In this document: piece by piece, positions 25,312 through 33,733 of the stretch
Position numbering within the stretch: the first letter of the stretch is position 1
How the letters are laid out: every line of letters starts with the position of its first letter
Assembly: GCF_016428875.1 (NCBI RefSeq)
Contig: NZ_JAELTO010000018.1
Span: 1 to 53,197, forward strand
Length of the DNA: 53,197 nt
From: Xylophilus sp. ASV27
GTDB lineage: Bacteria > Pseudomonadota > Gammaproteobacteria > Burkholderiales > Burkholderiaceae_C
Direction: 5' to 3'
Notes under the pieces: model-generated
Seen by the model: only the letters and a program-made list of their open reading frames with translations
Database searches by the model: none
Told to the model about the DNA's origin: nothing
Translations under genes and position numbers: made by a program

Positions 25312-27030
25312 TCAGGCAATGGCAGGGGGTGCGGGGCGGCGCGACTGCACGATGCGGAAACGCCCGGCCACGAAGGCCGCGTCGGTCAGGCTGGCGTTGC
25401 CGGCAGGGTTGAGCCCGGTCACGTGGTAGTCGCTGTACGCGGCGGCGAAGTTCAGCGGCATCGGGCCGGTGAGGTTGATGGTGAGCTGGGCGCCGGCGCG
25501 TGCATAGGCCCGCTCTGCGCGCTCGATGTAGTCCTCATCGGTGGAATACAGGAACGCCGTCAGCCCGCCGAACTCCGTCACGTCCCGGCTGGCCTGGGCC
25601 AGGGCATCGCCCGCGTCCGCGCAGGCGATCACGAAGCTGACCGGGCCAAAGCGCTCCTGGCCATAAAGATCGCGCTCGGCCGTGGTGAGCTGCAGCATCA
25701 GCGGCGTACTGGTGCGCGCCTGCGGAAACTCCGGATGCGCATAGGCGGCCGGCTGCAGCAGCACCCGACCGCGCCGTGCGCCCTCCTGCTGCAGGCGCGC
25801 GAGCAGGTCCAGGGTCCGCGGCGACTGCAGCGTGGCCAGGATCATGGCGGCCTTCTTCGGGTCGGCGGTGAGCGCGCTCACCGCGTCGGCCAGGCGGCGC
25901 GCCACCTCGTCGAGCGGCACCAGGCCTTGCGGCGTGCGCACGCCGCAGGCGGGCATGTAGATGTTCTGCGGACTGGTGCACATTTGCGCGCTGAACAGGC
26001 ACAGGGTCGTGGCCAGGCTGCGCAGCACCGCGTCCAGGTCGTCGGCCGACTCCAGCACCACGGTATTGCAGCCCGCGGTTTCGGTGAACACCAGGGCCGG
26101 ATGCGCATGGCGCTCGACCCAGTCGCCGAACGCCACGCTGCCGGTGAAGTCGACGATGGCGGTCTTCGGATGCTGCACCAACTGCTTGCCCAGAGGCTCG
26201 TCCACGGTGTCGAGCGCCAGCGTGACCAGGTTGGGATCGAAGCCATGCTCGGCCAGCACGTGGCGGAACGCCCGCACCGAAATCGCCATCGGCAGCACCG
26301 TGGCCGGGTGCGGCTTGACGATGACCGCATTGCCCGTGGCCAGGCTGGCCAGCATCGAAGGCCAGGCGTTCCATGTCGGGAAGCTGGCGCAACTGAAGCA
26401 CACGGCGACGCCGCGCGGGACAAGCCGGTAGCGCTTGTGCAGCGCGATCTGGGCCGAGCCGAAGGCGCGCTGCCAGTGCGCGGTGGGCGTGACCGCGTCC
26501 ATGGCCTGCCTGGCATGGACCAGGGCCTCGATGCCGCGATCGAGCGCGTTGACGCCCGAACCCGTGTAGGCCATGTTGAAGCTCTGGCCGGCGGTGTGCA
26601 TGACCGCGTGCACGATTTCGAACAGGTGCTCGCGGTAGAGCACGTCGAGCACCTCCATCAGCACGCCGATGCGCGCGTCGATCGCGGCCGCCGCCCAGTC
26701 GCCGATGGCGGACTCGGCCGCCTCGAACAGCGCATCGATGTCCGCGCGCGGGTAGACGATGCCCAGCGGCTGCTGGGTATAGGGTGAGATTTCCTCGCCG
26801 ACCTGCTGGCCGACGCCGGGCGCGCCGGGCTGCCCGAGCACGAAGGGCCGCCCTAGTTGCGCCTCGAAGGCGGCGCGGCCGGCGGCCTGGGCAGCGGCGC
26901 TGTCGGGGTACTTGGCCGGCAGCTCCGGATAGGGACTCCAGGCATGGCGCTCGCGGCAGGCGATCACCGCACGCTCGAAGATGGCACGGTGCGCCTCGAA
27001 CATCGGCAGGGGCGACAGCACGGCGCTCAT
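25312..27030 (-). CDS. paaN: PaaN-type aldehyde dehydrogenase
   Basis: The 572-aa protein belongs to the PaaN group annotated as phenylacetic acid degradation protein. It has the family N-terminus (HRAIFERAVIACRERHAWSPYPELPAKYP) and an aldehyde dehydrogenase body: CFSCASFPTWNAWPSMLASLATGNAVIVKPHP for the cofactor, VDFTGSVAFGDWVE for the NAD loop, FTETAGCNTVVLE for the general-base Glu region, and FSAQMCTSPQNIY with the catalytic Cys. Later come YGQERFGPVSFVI and FGGLTAFLYSTD. The start at 27030 overlaps the lipocalin-like gene by 4 bases. Here it probably oxidises aldehydes formed by the cleavage oxygenase; no other paa-epoxidase genes are present. Confidence 0.9.
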   Translation of the reverse strand: MSAVLSPLPMFEAHRAIFERAVIACRERHAWSPYPELPAKYPDSAAAQAAGRAAFEAQLGRPFVLGQPGAPGVGQQVGEEISPYTQQPLGIVYPRADIDALFEAAESAIGDWAAAAIDARIGVLMEVLDVLYREHLFEIVHAVMHTAGQSFNMAYTGSGVNALDRGIEALVHARQAMDAVTPTAHWQRAFGSAQIALHKRYRLVPRGVAVCFSCASFPTWNAWPSMLASLATGNAVIVKPHPATVLPMAISVRAFRHVLAEHGFDPNLVTLALDTVDEPLGKQLVQHPKTAIVDFTGSVAFGDWVERHAHPALVFTETAGCNTVVLESADDLDAVLRSLATTLCLFSAQMCTSPQNIYMPACGVRTPQGLVPLDEVARRLADAVSALTADPKKAAMILATLQSPRTLDLLARLQQEGARRGRVLLQPAAYAHPEFPQARTSTPLMLQLTTAERDLYGQERFGPVSFVIACADAGDALAQASRDVTEFGGLTAFLYSTDEDYIERAERAYARAGAQLTINLTGPMPLNFAAAYSDYHVTGLNPAGNASLTDAAFVAGRFRIVQSRRPAPPAIA

Positions 27031-27488
27031 GTGCGTGCCCAGACCAGACGATGCTGGCGCGCAATGATGCTGCCGGGCAGCGTGTCGGAAGCCGACAGCG
27101 TGAGCCGGCCCTGCGCGTCGAAGTCCATGTCGCGCACCTGCCGGGTGCCCACGAAGTTCGGATTGAGCGCATGGGTGATGCTGTGCACCACCTGCTGCCG
27201 GCCCTCGGACTCGCGCAGGGCGTAGCGCCCGGCGTACTGGAAGTAGCTCTCGAACGCGGCCAGCCGCTCGGCCTCGGGCGCGCTGCGCACGCTCTCGCTC
27301 GACAACCGGCTGCGCCCCGCCCGCGCGATGCAGGCGCTCATCCAGCCGTCGCTGCTGTAGAAGATCAACCCGCTGGCCGCGTCGCCGTAGGGCAGCGTCG
27401 GGGAGCGGCCGTCGCCGTAGCGGATATCCCAGCACACCAGTTGCCATGTGCCGAGCAGGGGATTGCGGCCATGCGTCGCGTCAGGCAT
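27027..27488 (-). CDS. Lipocalin-like domain protein
   Basis: The 153-aa protein matches the lipocalin-like domain often found in aromatic and terpenoid catabolic clusters: NPLLGTWQLVCWDIRYGDGR, YGDAASGLIFYSSDGWMSACIARAGR, FESYFQYAGRYALRESEGRQQVVHSI and LNPNFVGTRQVRD. A strong GGAGG lies 7 bases before the ATG at 27488; an upstream in-frame ATG at 27551 has none. There is no signal peptide. It is the first gene of the leftward catabolic operon. The family may bind or isomerise small hydrophobic molecules, but no reaction is established for it. Confidence 0.85.
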   Translation of the reverse strand: MPDATHGRNPLLGTWQLVCWDIRYGDGRSPTLPYGDAASGLIFYSSDGWMSACIARAGRSRLSSESVRSAPEAERLAAFESYFQYAGRYALRESEGRQQVVHSITHALNPNFVGTRQVRDMDFDAQGRLTLSASDTLPGSIIARQHRLVWART

Positions 27489-27512
27489 CGACTTGCCTCC
27501 AATAGCTTTCTT

Positions 27513-27526
27513 AGTTGAACTCAGTT
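27513..27526. promoter_or_regulatory. Overlapping palindromes upstream of the catabolic operon
   Basis: AGTTGAACTCAGTT contains two interlocked 9-base palindromes, AGTT-G-AACT and AACT-C-AGTT, 25-38 bases before the first start codon of the leftward operon and just outside its ribosome site. The position near the expected transcription start fits a repressor operator. The regulator is unknown; the HxlR double-domain protein at 16907 or the LysR at 27727 are candidates. Confidence 0.35.
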
Positions 27527-27726
27527 TAGGACGATGGGACCATGACCGCAACGCGGCTTTTCCGCAGACCTGTCGCGCAGGCGTCCGCCGGCCCGCTCAC
27601 GCGCCACGCACGGTGAATGAATCCCGGAGGCCGCAGATCAGGCCATGCGCAGACACCGCGGGGCCGCAGCACGGCTTCATTGAAAGACAGGCAAAGACGC
27701 GAGGCGCGCAGCCTGGGGTGTTCCAG

Positions 27727-28611
27727 TCACCCCGGCAGACTGGCCACGACCCCCTGCAGCAGGCGCTCGACCAGCACATTCGCCGGCCCCGCGCGCCAGA
27801 CCCCATAGGCCTCCGACTGCGCCACGCCATGCTCGAGCGGGCGGAACACCGCACCGCGCAAGGCCGATCGGCGCATGGCATGCGGCACCAGCGCCACCCC
27901 CAGGCCCTGCGACACCAGCGACACCACCGCCAGCCAGTGCCGCACCTCATGCCGCACCTCGGGCCGGAAGCCGCCTTGGGCGCAGATCGACAGGATGCGC
28001 TCGTGGTAGTCCGGCGACACGCTGCGCGCGAACAGCACGAAAGGCTCTTCTCGCAGATCGTCGAGCGCCAGCACGCGCTTGCGCGCCAGCCGGTGCTGCG
28101 CCGGCAGGCAGCAGACAAAGGGCTCCACCAGTAGCAGTTGTTGACGCAGTTGCGCCGGCATGCGGCTGGTATGGACGAAGCCCAGGTCAAGCCGGTCGTG
28201 CAGCAGTTCTGCGATCTGCTCGCCCGAATTGAGTTCGGCCAACGTGATGCGCACCGCCGGGTGCCCGGCCTGGAAGGCGCGCAAGGCCTGCGGCAGCCCG
28301 CGGTACAGCATGGCGCCGACAAAGCCGATGCGCAGCCGCCCTGCCGAGCCGGCGGCCACGTCGCGCGCCTCCAGCGCGGCTTCCTCCGCCTGCGCCAGCA
28401 GGCGCCGCGCCGAAGCCTGCAGCGCCTGCCCGGCGGGCGTCAGGCGCACCTCTTTGCTGTTGCGCTCGAACAGGCGCGCGCCCACGCTGTCTTCCAGTTG
28501 GCGGATCGCCACCGACAGCGGCGGCTGCGAGATCGCCAGCCGCGCCGCGGCACGGCCGAAGTGCAGTTCTTCGGCCAGCACGGAGAAGTAGCGCAGGTGA
28601 CGCAGCTCCAT
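27727..28611 (-). CDS. LysR-family transcriptional regulator
   Basis: This is a 294-aa LysR regulator. The N-terminal winged helix reads MELRHLRYFSVLAEELHFGRAAARLAISQPPLSVAIRQLED, and a linker and effector-binding domain follow (about 90-290, RLRIGFVGAMLYRGLPQALRAF, LDLGFVHTSRM, VSLVSQGLGVALVPHAM). It is transcribed divergently from the acyl-CoA dehydrogenase operon across a 90-base gap holding an inverted repeat of LysR type. Downstream on the same strand, 238 bases away, begins the carotenoid oxygenase operon. It could control either or both. Confidence 0.95.
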   Translation of the reverse strand: MELRHLRYFSVLAEELHFGRAAARLAISQPPLSVAIRQLEDSVGARLFERNSKEVRLTPAGQALQASARRLLAQAEEAALEARDVAAGSAGRLRIGFVGAMLYRGLPQALRAFQAGHPAVRITLAELNSGEQIAELLHDRLDLGFVHTSRMPAQLRQQLLLVEPFVCCLPAQHRLARKRVLALDDLREEPFVLFARSVSPDYHERILSICAQGGFRPEVRHEVRHWLAVVSLVSQGLGVALVPHAMRRSALRGAVFRPLEHGVAQSEAYGVWRAGPANVLVERLLQGVVASLPG

Positions 28612-28621
28612 GAATAGTCAA

Positions 28622-28647
28622 ATCAAATCGAACAAGACCAATTTGAT
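28622..28647. promoter_or_regulatory. Probable LysR operator
   Basis: The arms ATCAAAT (28622-28628) and ATTTGAT (28641-28647) are a perfect 7-base inverted repeat with a 12-base spacer, between the divergent LysR start (28611) and the acyl-CoA dehydrogenase start (28702). LysR regulators usually bind such sites in the shared promoter with their target gene. Confidence 0.6.
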
Positions 28648-28701
28648 ATTAGACACGGATCATTGCGGCTTCAACAATGCGGCGAACCAGGAGACAAACG
28701 C

Positions 28702-30429
28702 ATGTCAAACGCCGCCCCCACCGGCGTCGCGCCAGAAGCCGCGCACGCCCATCCTATTCCCGACCGCCACGGCCAGAACCTGTTCACCGCCGACACCGAG
28801 CTGCACCGCCTGCTCGCGCTGTACCTGCCCGACGACCTGCGGCGCCACATGCTGCCGCATTTCGAGCGCCTGGGCGGGCTTGCCGGCGGGCGGCTGGACG
28901 AGCTTGCCGGCACCGCCGACCGCAACCCGCCCACGCTCGAACACCGCAGCCGCACCGGGCTCGACGCGCAACGGGTCGTCAAGCACCCGGCCTACGTCGA
29001 GATGGAGCGCCTGGCGCTCAGCGAGTTCGGCCTGGGCGCCATGTCGCACCGCGACGAAACCCTGGGCTGGAAGGGCAGGATGCCGCCGCTGGTCAAGTAC
29101 GTGCTGACCTACCTGTTCGTGCAGGCCGAGTTCGGCCTGTGCTGCCCGGTGTCGATGACCGACTCGCTCGCGCGCACGCTCAGGAAGTTCGGCAGCCCCG
29201 AATTGGTGGCGCGCTTCCTGCCGCGCTTCCAGTCGCTCGACTTCGACACCCTGGCTCAGGGCGCCATGTTCATGACCGAGCAGGCCGCCGGCTCCGACAT
29301 CGCCGCCACGCTCACCCGCGCCACGCAGGACGCGCACGGCCAGTGGCGCCTGTGGGGCGACAAGTGGTTCTGCTCCAACCCGGACGCCGACTTCGCCATG
29401 GTGCTCGCGCGCGCCGACGGCGCACCGGCCGGCATGAAGGGCGTGTCGCTGTTCCTGCTGCCGCGCGAACTCGACGACGGCGCGCACAACCACTACCGCA
29501 TCATCCGGCTCAAGCACAAGCTGGGCACGCGCTCCATGGCGAGTGGCGAGATCCGGCTCGAAGGCGCCGTGGCCTACCTCGTGGGCGAAGCCGGCCGCGG
29601 CTTCCAGCAGATGGCCGACATGGTCAACAACTCGCGCTTGTCCAACGGCGTGCGCTCCGCCGGCCTGATGCGGCGCGCGGTGGCCGAGGCCGAATTCATC
29701 GCCCGCGAGCGCCGCGCCTTCGGCCGCGCGCTGGCCGACATGCCGCTGATGCGGCGCCAGCTCGACAAGCTGCGCGTGCCAGCCGAGCAGGCCCGCACCA
29801 TGGTGTTCCAGACCGCGCAGGCGCTGGCCCGCTCCGACGCCGGAGAAGACGGCAGCTACCCGCTGCTGCGCATCCTCACGCCGCTCATCAAGTTCCGCGC
29901 CTGCCGCGATGCGCGCAAGGTCACCGGCGACGCCATGGAAGTGCGCGGCGGCTGCGGCTACATCGAGGAATGGAGCGACCCGCGCCTGGTGCGCGACGCG
30001 CACCTGGGCTCGATCTGGGAAGGCACCAGCAACATCGTGGCGCTGGACGTGATCCGCGCGGTCAGGCGCGAGGGCTCGCTGCCGGTGCTGCGCGCGCACT
30101 GCGAAGCCCTGCTGGCCGAAGCGGCGCAGGCCCCATCCGTCACGCCTGCCTTCCTCGACGCGCTGCGCCGCGCGCTGCACGGCGCCTGCGCCCTGGCCGA
30201 AACCGCCGCGCGCGAGGGCGGCGAGGTGCTGGCGCGCCAGGCCGCCTCCGCGCTCTACCACTGCACCAGCGCCTGCGCCATGGCGTGGGAGGCCGCGGCC
30301 GGCGGCTCGGCCGATCGCCTGCGCTGGGCCCAACTGGCCTTGCTGCACCGCGTGCTGCCGCGCGACCCGCTGGCGCCGGACGAGCTGCCCGCCGGCTGGA
30401 CCGCCGTGGCCGCGCGCGCCCTTGCCTGA
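28702..30429 (+). CDS. Acyl-CoA dehydrogenase, AidB-like
   Basis: This is a 575-aa FAD flavoenzyme, longer than the usual 380-400 aa acyl-CoA dehydrogenases and similar in build to AidB. Motifs are GAMFMTEQAAGSDIA, WRLWGDKWFCSNPDADFAMVLAR, LKHKLGTRSMASGEIRLEGA and MEVRGGCGYIEEWSDPRLVRDAHLGSIWEGTSNI, which includes the active-site region, then an extra C-terminal helical part. The start at 28702 has AGGAG 9 bases upstream. It begins a rightward operon with a Bug receptor and a CoA transferase, under the divergent LysR. It probably oxidises an acyl-CoA intermediate to the enoyl-CoA. Confidence 0.92.
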   Translation: MSNAAPTGVAPEAAHAHPIPDRHGQNLFTADTELHRLLALYLPDDLRRHMLPHFERLGGLAGGRLDELAGTADRNPPTLEHRSRTGLDAQRVVKHPAYVEMERLALSEFGLGAMSHRDETLGWKGRMPPLVKYVLTYLFVQAEFGLCCPVSMTDSLARTLRKFGSPELVARFLPRFQSLDFDTLAQGAMFMTEQAAGSDIAATLTRATQDAHGQWRLWGDKWFCSNPDADFAMVLARADGAPAGMKGVSLFLLPRELDDGAHNHYRIIRLKHKLGTRSMASGEIRLEGAVAYLVGEAGRGFQQMADMVNNSRLSNGVRSAGLMRRAVAEAEFIARERRAFGRALADMPLMRRQLDKLRVPAEQARTMVFQTAQALARSDAGEDGSYPLLRILTPLIKFRACRDARKVTGDAMEVRGGCGYIEEWSDPRLVRDAHLGSIWEGTSNIVALDVIRAVRREGSLPVLRAHCEALLAEAAQAPSVTPAFLDALRRALHGACALAETAAREGGEVLARQAASALYHCTSACAMAWEAAAGGSADRLRWAQLALLHRVLPRDPLAPDELPAGWTAVAARALA

Positions 30430-30466
30430 CGCCCTTTCATCCCCCAATAACCAACGGAGACACACC

Positions 30467-31444
30467 ATGAAAAAACGCGCCCTTCTCATCGCGGCCGGCT
30501 GCGCCGCCGCGCTCCTGGCACCCTTGGCCCACGCCGACACCTTCCCGTCCAAGCCGCTGACCCTGGTCATCCCCTACCCGCCCGGCGGCCCCACCGATGC
30601 CATGGCGCGCACCCTGGCCGCGGAGATCCGCGACAAGCTGGGCCAGCCCATGGTGGTGGAGAACCGCGCCGGCGCCAACGGCAACATCGGCGCCGAGTAC
30701 GTAGCGCGCGCCGAGCCCGATGGCTACACGCTGATGTTCGGCACCTCCGGCCCGCTGGCCATCAACGCCAGCCTGTACCGCAGGATCAGCTACGACCCGG
30801 TCAAGAGCTTCGCGCCGGTGATCCGCGTGGGCTACCTGCCCAACGTCCTGGTGGTCAACCCCAACGTCGTGCCGGCGAAGACCGTGCCCGAACTGGTGGC
30901 CTATGCCAAGGCCAACCCCGGCAAGCTGGCCTATGCCTCGTCGGGCAACGGCGCCTCCTCGCACCTCGCGGGCGTGCTGTTCAATTCGATGGCGGGCACC
31001 GACTTCCAGCATATTCCCTACAAGGGCACCGGCCCGGCGCTCAATGACCTGCTCGGCGGCCAGGTGGCGATGAGCTTCACCGACGTGCTCACCGCCCAGC
31101 AGTACGTCAAGGCCGGCAAGCTGCGCGCGCTGGGCGTGACCACCACCCGGCGCTCGCAGGCGCTGCCCGAGGTGCCGACCGTGGCCGAGCAGGGCTACCC
31201 CGGCTACGACGTGAGCGTGTTCTTCGGCGTGGTGGCGCCGGCCGGCACGCCGGCCGACCGTGTCGCCCTGCTCAACAAGGCCTTTGCCCAGGTACTGGCC
31301 GCGGACAAGGTCAAGGCGCTGTTCGCCTCGCAGGGCCTGGAGGCGGCCAGCGACACCAGCCCGCTGGCGCTGGGCCGCTTCATCCACGACGAAACCGCCA
31401 AGTGGGCCGGCGTGGTCAAACAGTCTGGCGCGCAACTCGATTGA
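30467..31444 (+). CDS. Bug-type periplasmic solute-binding protein
   Basis: This is a 325-aa exported receptor. The signal peptide is MKKRALLIAAGCAAALLAPL with cleavage after AHA. Bug landmarks are FPSKPLTLVIPYPPGGPTDAMAR, VENRAGANGNIGAEYVA, PDGYTLMFGTSGPLAIN, HIPYKGTGPALNDLLGGQVAM and RRSQALPEVPTVAEQGYPGYD. GGAGA lies 8 bases before the ATG. It is placed between the acyl-CoA dehydrogenase and the CoA transferase (5-base gap to the latter). It differs clearly in sequence from the receptor at 20344, so each operon brings its own binding protein. Confidence 0.95.
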   Translation: MKKRALLIAAGCAAALLAPLAHADTFPSKPLTLVIPYPPGGPTDAMARTLAAEIRDKLGQPMVVENRAGANGNIGAEYVARAEPDGYTLMFGTSGPLAINASLYRRISYDPVKSFAPVIRVGYLPNVLVVNPNVVPAKTVPELVAYAKANPGKLAYASSGNGASSHLAGVLFNSMAGTDFQHIPYKGTGPALNDLLGGQVAMSFTDVLTAQQYVKAGKLRALGVTTTRRSQALPEVPTVAEQGYPGYDVSVFFGVVAPAGTPADRVALLNKAFAQVLAADKVKALFASQGLEAASDTSPLALGRFIHDETAKWAGVVKQSGAQLD

Positions 31445-31449
31445 GCACG

Positions 31450-32580
31450 ATGCAGCCCCTTCCAACCGCCCCCACCGGCGCCCTCGCCGGCATCCGCGTA
31501 CTCGACCTCTCGCGCATCCTCGGCGGCCCGTACTGCGGCCAGATCCTGGGCGACCACGGCGCCGACGTGCTCAAGGTCGAGCCGCCGCAGGGCGACGACA
31601 CCCGGACCTGGGGCCCGCCCTTCAGGGACGGCGTGGCCTCGTACTACCACGGCCTGAACCGCAACAAGCGCAGCATGCACCTGGACCTGGGCAGCGCCGA
31701 GGACCGCGAGGCGCTGCTGGCGCTGGCGGCCGAAGCCGACGTGCTGGTGGAGAACTTCAAGACCGGCACCATGGAGCGCTGGGGCATCGGCTTTGATGCC
31801 CTCTCGCAGCGCTTTCCGCGCCTGATCTGGTGCCGCGTCACCGGCTTCGGCACCGACGGGCCGCTGGGCGCCCTGCCCGGATACGACGCCGCGGTGCAGG
31901 CCATGACCGGCATCATGAGCATCAACGGCGAAGCCGAGGGCGGCCCGCTGCGCGTGGGCCTGCCGGTGGTGGACATGGTGACCGGCCTGAACGCGGTGAT
32001 CGGCGTGCTGCTGGCGCTGCACGAACGCGGCAGAAGCGGCCGCGGCCAACTGGTGGAAGCAGCGCTGTACGACAGCGGCCTGTCGCTGCTGCACCCGCAT
32101 GCGGCCAACTGGTTCATGGACGGCACCGCGCCGCGCCGCACCGGCAATGCGCACCCCAACATCTACCCCTACGACGCGCTGGCCACCGGCACCGACCCGG
32201 TGTTCGTCGCCGTCGGCAACGACCGCCAGTTCGCCAGCTTCTGCCGCTGCATCGGCCAGCCGCAGCTCGCCGACGATGCGCGCTACCGCGACGCGGGCGG
32301 CCGCTCGGTGCACCGCGACGCGCTAAAGCGGGCGCTCGAAGCCGCGCTCGCCGCTTTCGATGGCCGCGCGCTGGTGGATCAGCTGATGGCCGCCGGCGTG
32401 CCGGCCGCGCCCGTGCTGCCGGTGGAGGCGGCACTGACGCACCCGCACACCGCGCACCGCGGCATGGTGGTCGAGATGGAAGGCGGCTATCGCGGCCTGG
32501 GCGCGCCGGTCAAGCTCGGCCGCACGCCGGCCACCTACCGCCACGCGCCGCTGACGCCAGGCGATCAATTCATCGGCTGA
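31450..32580 (+). CDS. CaiB/BaiF family CoA transferase
   Basis: This is a 376-aa class III CoA transferase, which moves CoA between carboxylic acids without ATP. Motifs are GIRVLDLSRILGGPYCGQILGDHGADVLKVEPP, GPPFRDGVASYYHGLNRNKRSM, DVLVENFKTGTMERWG and the substrate region TGFGTDGPLGALPGYDAAVQAMTGIMSI, with the catalytic Asp in VGLPVVDMVTGLNA. The start at 31450 is 5 bases after the Bug stop, so it is translationally linked. It completes a three-gene uptake, CoA-transfer and dehydrogenation set controlled from the LysR intergenic region. Confidence 0.94.
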   Translation: MQPLPTAPTGALAGIRVLDLSRILGGPYCGQILGDHGADVLKVEPPQGDDTRTWGPPFRDGVASYYHGLNRNKRSMHLDLGSAEDREALLALAAEADVLVENFKTGTMERWGIGFDALSQRFPRLIWCRVTGFGTDGPLGALPGYDAAVQAMTGIMSINGEAEGGPLRVGLPVVDMVTGLNAVIGVLLALHERGRSGRGQLVEAALYDSGLSLLHPHAANWFMDGTAPRRTGNAHPNIYPYDALATGTDPVFVAVGNDRQFASFCRCIGQPQLADDARYRDAGGRSVHRDALKRALEAALAAFDGRALVDQLMAAGVPAAPVLPVEAALTHPHTAHRGMVVEMEGGYRGLGAPVKLGRTPATYRHAPLTPGDQFIG

Positions 32581-32613
32581 GCAGGGCTGCAAGGCGAGGG
32601 GGACAATCGGCGC

Positions 32614-33669
32614 ATGACCGCCTCCGCTTCCGCCGACACCCTCCATCCCTACTCTGCCCTCGGGCCCGACACCGTGCTCGACGCGCTGGCCAGCGTGGGC
32701 CTGCACGGCGACGGCCGGCTGCTCGCCCTGTCCTCCTACGAGAACCGCGTCTACCAGGCGCGGCTGGAAGACGGCCGGATGGTGGTCGCCAAGTTCTACC
32801 GTCCCGGCCGCTGGAGCGACGCGCAGATCGCCGAGGAACACGCCTTCGCCGCCGAACTGGCCGCCGCCGAAGTGCCCATGGTCGCGCCGCTCACCCTCGA
32901 CGGCGCCACGCTGCACCACCATGCCGGCTTTGCCTTCAGCGTCAGCTCCAGCCGCGGCGGCCGCGCGCCCGAGCTGGACGACTTCGAGGTGCTCGAATGG
33001 ACCGGCCGCTTCCTCGCGCGCCTGCACACCGTGGGCGCCAGCCGCCCCTTCGCGCAGCGCCCGGCGCTGGACCTGCGGAGCTTCGGCACCGACTCGCGCG
33101 ACTGGCTGCTGGCGCACGACAAAGTGCCGTTGGACGTGCAGGGCGACTGGCAGCGCGCCTGCGACGATGCTCTCAAATTGATAGCTGATAGCCCACTATG
33201 TACTAAGGCTGTAGCCACTTTTCCTTCAGATTCTCCGGCCGAAGACGGCGCACTGCGCCGGCTGCGCCTGCACGGCGACTGCCACCCCGGCAACATCCTC
33301 TGGACCCCCGCCGAGCTGCCCGGCGGCGGCCCGCACTTCGTCGACCTGGACGACGCCCGCACCGGCCCGGCGGTGCAGGACCTGTGGATGCTGCTCTCGG
33401 GCGACCGCCGCCAGCGCACGCAGCAGTTGTCGGCCCTGCTCGACGGTTACGAGCAGGTGCGCGACTTCGACCGGCGCGAACTGGCGCTGATCGAGCCGCT
33501 GCGCACCCTGCGCCTGATCCACTACAGCGCCTGGCTGGCGCGGCGCTGGGACGACCCGATCTTCCCGGCCAACTTCCCCTGGTTCGGCAGCAGCGACTAC
33601 TGGCGCGGCCAGGTCCAGATGCTGGAGGAGCAGGCCGAGGCGATGCAGGAGGCGCCGCTGTCGGCCTGA
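32614..33669 (+). CDS. srkA: Stress response serine/threonine kinase SrkA (YihE/RdoA) with internal repeat-encoded segment
   Basis: The 351-aa kinase-fold protein has YSALGPDTVLDALASVG, LLALSSYENRVYQARLEDG (nucleotide loop), VVAKFYRPGRWS (Lys), the catalytic RLHGDCHPGNILW and the metal motif FVDLDDARTGPAVQDLW. SrkA counters stress-induced cell death in E. coli. Residues about 186-208 (LKLIADSPLCTKAVATFPSD) are encoded by a copy of the dispersed repeat at 33169-33235, read in frame just before the catalytic loop. Its base use is AT-rich compared with the rest. E. coli SrkA is about 328 aa, so the extra length is close to this insert. Confidence 0.9.
   Translation: MTASASADTLHPYSALGPDTVLDALASVGLHGDGRLLALSSYENRVYQARLEDGRMVVAKFYRPGRWSDAQIAEEHAFAAELAAAEVPMVAPLTLDGATLHHHAGFAFSVSSSRGGRAPELDDFEVLEWTGRFLARLHTVGASRPFAQRPALDLRSFGTDSRDWLLAHDKVPLDVQGDWQRACDDALKLIADSPLCTKAVATFPSDSPAEDGALRRLRLHGDCHPGNILWTPAELPGGGPHFVDLDDARTGPAVQDLWMLLSGDRRQRTQQLSALLDGYEQVRDFDRRELALIEPLRTLRLIHYSAWLARRWDDPIFPANFPWFGSSDYWRGQVQMLEEQAEAMQEAPLSA
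33169..33235 (+). repeat. Dispersed two-hairpin repeat, copy B, inside srkA
   Basis: GCTCTCAAATTGATAGC, then GATAGCCCA...TAAGGCTGTAGCC, then ACTTTTCCTTCAGA match copy C (39515) and copy F (52717) base for base over most of their length. It lies wholly within the srkA frame, adds no stop codon and keeps the downstream frame. Confidence 0.85.
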
Positions 33670-33733
33670 GCGCGCGCGGCGGCGTGGCGTCCGCCACAAC
33701 GAAATATGGCAGGCATTCAATGAAAGCGCAGAT

